From NCBI RefSeq assembly GCF_965216485.1, contig NZ_OZ244162.1, forward strand, positions 2,418,001 to 2,482,000: a DNA stretch of 64,000 nt, in the 5' to 3' direction. A program made the position numbers and the translations under genes. This stretch comes from Algiphilus sp965216485 (GTDB lineage: Bacteria > Pseudomonadota > Gammaproteobacteria > Nevskiales > Nevskiaceae). Position 1 is the first letter of the stretch. Each line of letters starts with the position of its first letter. Shown piece by piece: positions 62,601-64,000 of this stretch. The notes below the pieces were generated by a model. The model made no database searches. It was not told where the DNA came from and saw only the letters and a program-made list of their open reading frames with translations.

Positions 62601-63708
62601 ACTCCGCCATGGCCGCTGTGCGGCGATGCGCCGGAACGGCCTCGAGGGCGGCTACCGCCTGCGCGGCTTCGTCCAGGCTGCGCAGGATCAATGCCTCCAC
62701 ATAGCGCATGGTGGGGTCAGACCGTTGGCGTGACACGCCAGCCCGGACCACTTCACGCGCCGCATCCGGCTGCTGCAGGGCGATATGGGCACGGGCCAGA
62801 TCGTGCCTCAGCCAGGGATCGTCAGGAAATCGTTCCACGGCCGCGCGCAGGAGGCGCCGAGCTTCGGCATGGTTCCCGCGCTCCGAAAGCGTGCCCGCCC
62901 GGCTGCGCAGATCGGAACGCGCGGCGCGCGCAGCCATACGTTGGAACTCGGGGTTGTTCGGGTCGACGTCCAGATAGACACGGACCTGCGATTCGATATC
63001 GGCTGCACCGGACAGATTGCGCAGCGCCGTCCGCCAGTACCGCAGGGCCCGCGCTTCGTTGTCGGTCACCTTGCGCAGGGATCGAACGCGGGCAATGGCC
63101 TCGCGCGCCGTGTCGGGGTTTTCCGCCAGATGACCGGCATAGGCCATCTGCACCTCGGGGTGCTCGGGAAATTCGCGCGCCATGCGTACATAGCTGGGAT
63201 GCAGCGTCTGCCACGACGCTCCCGCCTGGGAGCGCAGCCAGAGATATTCCACACCGAGTTCGCCGCCAGGGATACCCTCATCGAAAAGCGCCTCGAAGGC
63301 ACGGGCCGCCTCCGCGTACTGCCGCGCTTCGGCCAGACGCCGCACCGCAGCCATTTCCAGGCGATCGCGGGTAGCGACACGGCAGCGGGCCGCCAATGCC
63401 TCTCGGTAGGGTGAAGGCGGGAGCGCTTCACGCATGCGGCGCACCACCTCGGTGCAGCGTTGCGGCTCGCCCATTTCAATGCCCAGCATGCCCAACCGGT
63501 ACCAGGCGCGCGCATCGTCGGGTTGCGTCTGAAGATATTTCTCCAGGGCCTGCCGGGCGAGATCGGCGCGCGCATTCTCTTGCCAGTAGGCGGCACTTTC
63601 CAGAAGCCCTTCGGGTACCTCCACCTTTGCCTTCGGCGTCTGCGCCTGGGCGGTCGCCAGCCCGACTGCCAGCAAGCACAGCAGCCTGCAGGGCCATTGC
63701 CGCTTCAT
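59662..63708 (-). CDS. bcsC: Cellulose secretion outer-membrane protein BcsC
   Basis: A 1348-residue protein with a signal peptide (residues 1 to about 22, ATAQAQ), about 900 residues of tetratricopeptide repeats (repeated YxxxP..PWLRHDLARxxxAxxxPxxA blocks around 300 and 630) and a C-terminal BcsC barrel starting near residue 1010 (WDDQWILKLD, DFGQFAT, VGVGISHWAYERNQRFYTFGHGGYYSPQ) with terminal strands. It exports the cellulose chain across the outer membrane. The start ATG 63708 overlaps the bcsZ stop by 4 nt. Confidence 0.93.
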   Translation of the reverse strand: MKRQWPCRLLCLLAVGLATAQAQTPKAKVEVPEGLLESAAYWQENARADLARQALEKYLQTQPDDARAWYRLGMLGIEMGEPQRCTEVVRRMREALPPSPYREALAARCRVATRDRLEMAAVRRLAEARQYAEAARAFEALFDEGIPGGELGVEYLWLRSQAGASWQTLHPSYVRMAREFPEHPEVQMAYAGHLAENPDTAREAIARVRSLRKVTDNEARALRYWRTALRNLSGAADIESQVRVYLDVDPNNPEFQRMAARAARSDLRSRAGTLSERGNHAEARRLLRAAVERFPDDPWLRHDLARAHIALQQPDAAREVVRAGVSRQRSDPTMRYVEALILRSLDEAAQAVAALEAVPAHRRTAAMAELLDTLRFRQCLQRHSAEGLLDCSLRAGSAPERWRSLIDAWAQADILDEGVERLARWRDENTSTPAMTRVWADLLSRTGRHDDARAVLVELRDSMLARATDAELMDALVAVTLRAHAADGAAGAIRELLGSLRGSDFPPRDRYRWAAQLESALGNNDAARANYARLLACCETAVTVEERLAYARLLAQSGDEAATQDQLETAFDAAESPATRATIAALAADIAPAPVAEPMLASALEGRPEDPWLRHDLARIQIAMGQPARARELMEAGVEAYPDEAEMRFAAGLILETIASPEEALAQVEAIPEVRRSAGMQALAQRMRFEQCLDAAEASDDWATCEEHAAEDASRWRRLTLARLRFGRTSEALAAFEAWYEGREETLDAAIAAARVYGAAGRDQEVASVLQAWRRRDDVPPDARLALFEAEAEWRLANQASPKQLQPLLEAVAALADRMPDKRPALRLLGRVHLALDQPAQAVRRFERVLATGVPPLEDRLAYAEALYAHDADQAARQSLEAAWVQSETLEDRLAVARAWQPSKAQDARENPYLEILRAEEGAHPQVLMLAADAALEADAPADAMQFYLQASEMPGTEAETLQRRMAALRARRQGMLAGGYDLAAVPGVAGFSGRRLETLMVELRTPVNWDDQWILKLDATEMDVGRLSADDAVDFGQFATIAPNARSAFFPQERGIERGVGLGLAYQGEHWRLDLGTTPLGFPRPYLVGGVAYNDRWKGHQWRVDLSRRAVTATFLSFAGDTDPVSGRFWGIPRSDGVSFGIARYAARYDYSASVYLHRIAGKNIPDNNGVIARASTNRQIAEWFGQRVYVGVGISHWAYERNQRFYTFGHGGYYSPQGFTTLSLPLYVQGGGTRWSYAAQLGYAYTRSREDEADYFPGRPDLQAAARAAGEDPVYAGGSGGGASLQAEFSTEYALTDRLGIGARFAINRADFYEPNFLTLYFRHSLGTGTPHIRFPPRRITPYRDS

Positions 63709-64000
63709 CGGCACCCCTCGCGATCCCAAAGCGGCTGCAGCCGACCATCCGACGCAAAACGCAGCCACTGCTGCTGCCAGCCAAGACCGAACAATCGCAA
63801 GGCCTGCTGATAGTAGGCCTCGGCAGGCACGGGGCGCGCGACCAGTCGCTGCGCTTGCTGATCTGCCAAATCCGTCGCACCACGCGCCGCCAGATAGGGA
63901 ATCAGCGCAGCCGAAAAGCCCGGCGGACCGGCAGGCTCCACGATCTCCCCCGCCTCCACCCGCGCTGGCGGCAGACCGTGACCGCGTATTGCGTCTTCCA
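63705..64000 (-). CDS. bcsZ: Cellulose endoglucanase BcsZ, C-terminal fragment at the window edge
   Basis: The last 98 or so residues of a family 8 glycoside hydrolase, open to the window end. EPAGPPGFSAALIPYLAARG, AYYQQALRLFGLGWQQQWLRF and DGRLQPLWD match the BcsZ C-terminus. BcsZ is a periplasmic endoglucanase that trims nascent cellulose. The gene is cut by the window, not truncated in the genome as far as can be seen. bcsB is not in the window and could lie upstream. Confidence 0.88.
   Translation of the reverse strand, partial: EDAIRGHGLPPARVEAGEIVEPAGPPGFSAALIPYLAARGATDLADQQAQRLVARPVPAEAYYQQALRLFGLGWQQQWLRFASDGRLQPLWDREGCR

Noticed and set aside
61099..62733. 544-codon plus-strand frame opposite bcsC
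   Set aside because: Antisense shadow of the TPR region; internal repetition simply mirrors the TPR repeats.
61000..63600. Apparent DNA repeat structure in the bcsC region
   Set aside because: It reflects degenerate TPR units in the protein and is not a CRISPR array or tandem repeat at DNA level.

Overview
The window is a gene-dense, GC-rich chromosomal segment of a Gram-negative gammaproteobacterium. Gene order supports this. The mfd-csiV / MTIP-hpt-nagZ neighbourhood, the rlmD-cysM / GacS-BarA-like kinase neighbourhood and the lptG-lptF / pepA-holC-valS block are classical gammaproteobacterial arrangements. The outer-membrane genes (lptFG, an MCE/Mla-type lipid ABC transporter, tolC, bcsC, a DUF1302 protein) show a double membrane. 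FadBA, a DUF1302 protein, a COG3687 hydrolase and a DUF3336 patatin suggest a lipid- or hydrocarbon-using lineage such as Nevskiales/Solimonadaceae-Algiphilaceae, but that placement is inference. No prophage, insertion sequence, CRISPR array, tRNA or rRNA was recognised.

Layout. 1-9.8 kb: mfd and csiV on the plus strand meet a tightly overlapping minus-strand run (rlmD, a CYTH protein, a YkuD-domain L,D-carboxypeptidase candidate, nagZ, hpt, MTIP), with cysM just upstream. It combines peptidoglycan recycling with purine and methylthioadenosine salvage. 9.8-19.3 kb: a BarA/GacS-type hybrid kinase without a periplasmic sensor domain, lptG-lptF (LPS export), then pepA-holC-valS. 19.3-24.9 kb: a patatin-like phospholipase and a MoxR-DUF58-transglutaminase operon. 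24.9-33.2 kb: a minus-strand run ilvH-ilvC-(degenerate psd)-pssA-[leucine-rich leader]-leuA-udg-rimI, with the acetolactate synthase large subunit ilvB divergently oriented. Branched-chain amino-acid synthesis is thus interleaved with phospholipid synthesis.

33.2-41.4 kb: a four-gene MCE/Mla-type transporter starts 14 nt after ilvB. It is followed by an ECI2-like crotonase, a TetR regulator and the fadB-fadA beta-oxidation operon, which ends at a textbook intrinsic terminator. 41.7-48.7 kb: a histone H1-like Lys/Ala/Pro-rich protein, an ArsR-methyltransferase fusion, a ComEA-like helix-hairpin-helix protein, a COG3687 hydrolase, a fatty-acid-hydroxylase/sterol-desaturase family protein with an overlapping TetR regulator (and a 17-bp palindrome at that regulator's start), and a DUF1302 outer-membrane protein. 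48.8-55.3 kb: a tetR-tolC-adaptor-RND efflux operon.

55.5-64 kb: a cellulose locus split into two convergent halves. bcsA-bcsG are on the plus strand. bcsZ (cut by the window edge) and bcsC are on the minus strand, and the bcsG and bcsC 3' ends overlap. BcsG implies phosphoethanolamine-modified cellulose. The points most worth a second look are the Psd-like protein lacking its self-cleavage serine, the leucine-rich leader before leuA, the cytosolic YkuD enzyme next to nagZ, the inverted ilvB with a fungal-like GDA motif, and the split bcs locus.
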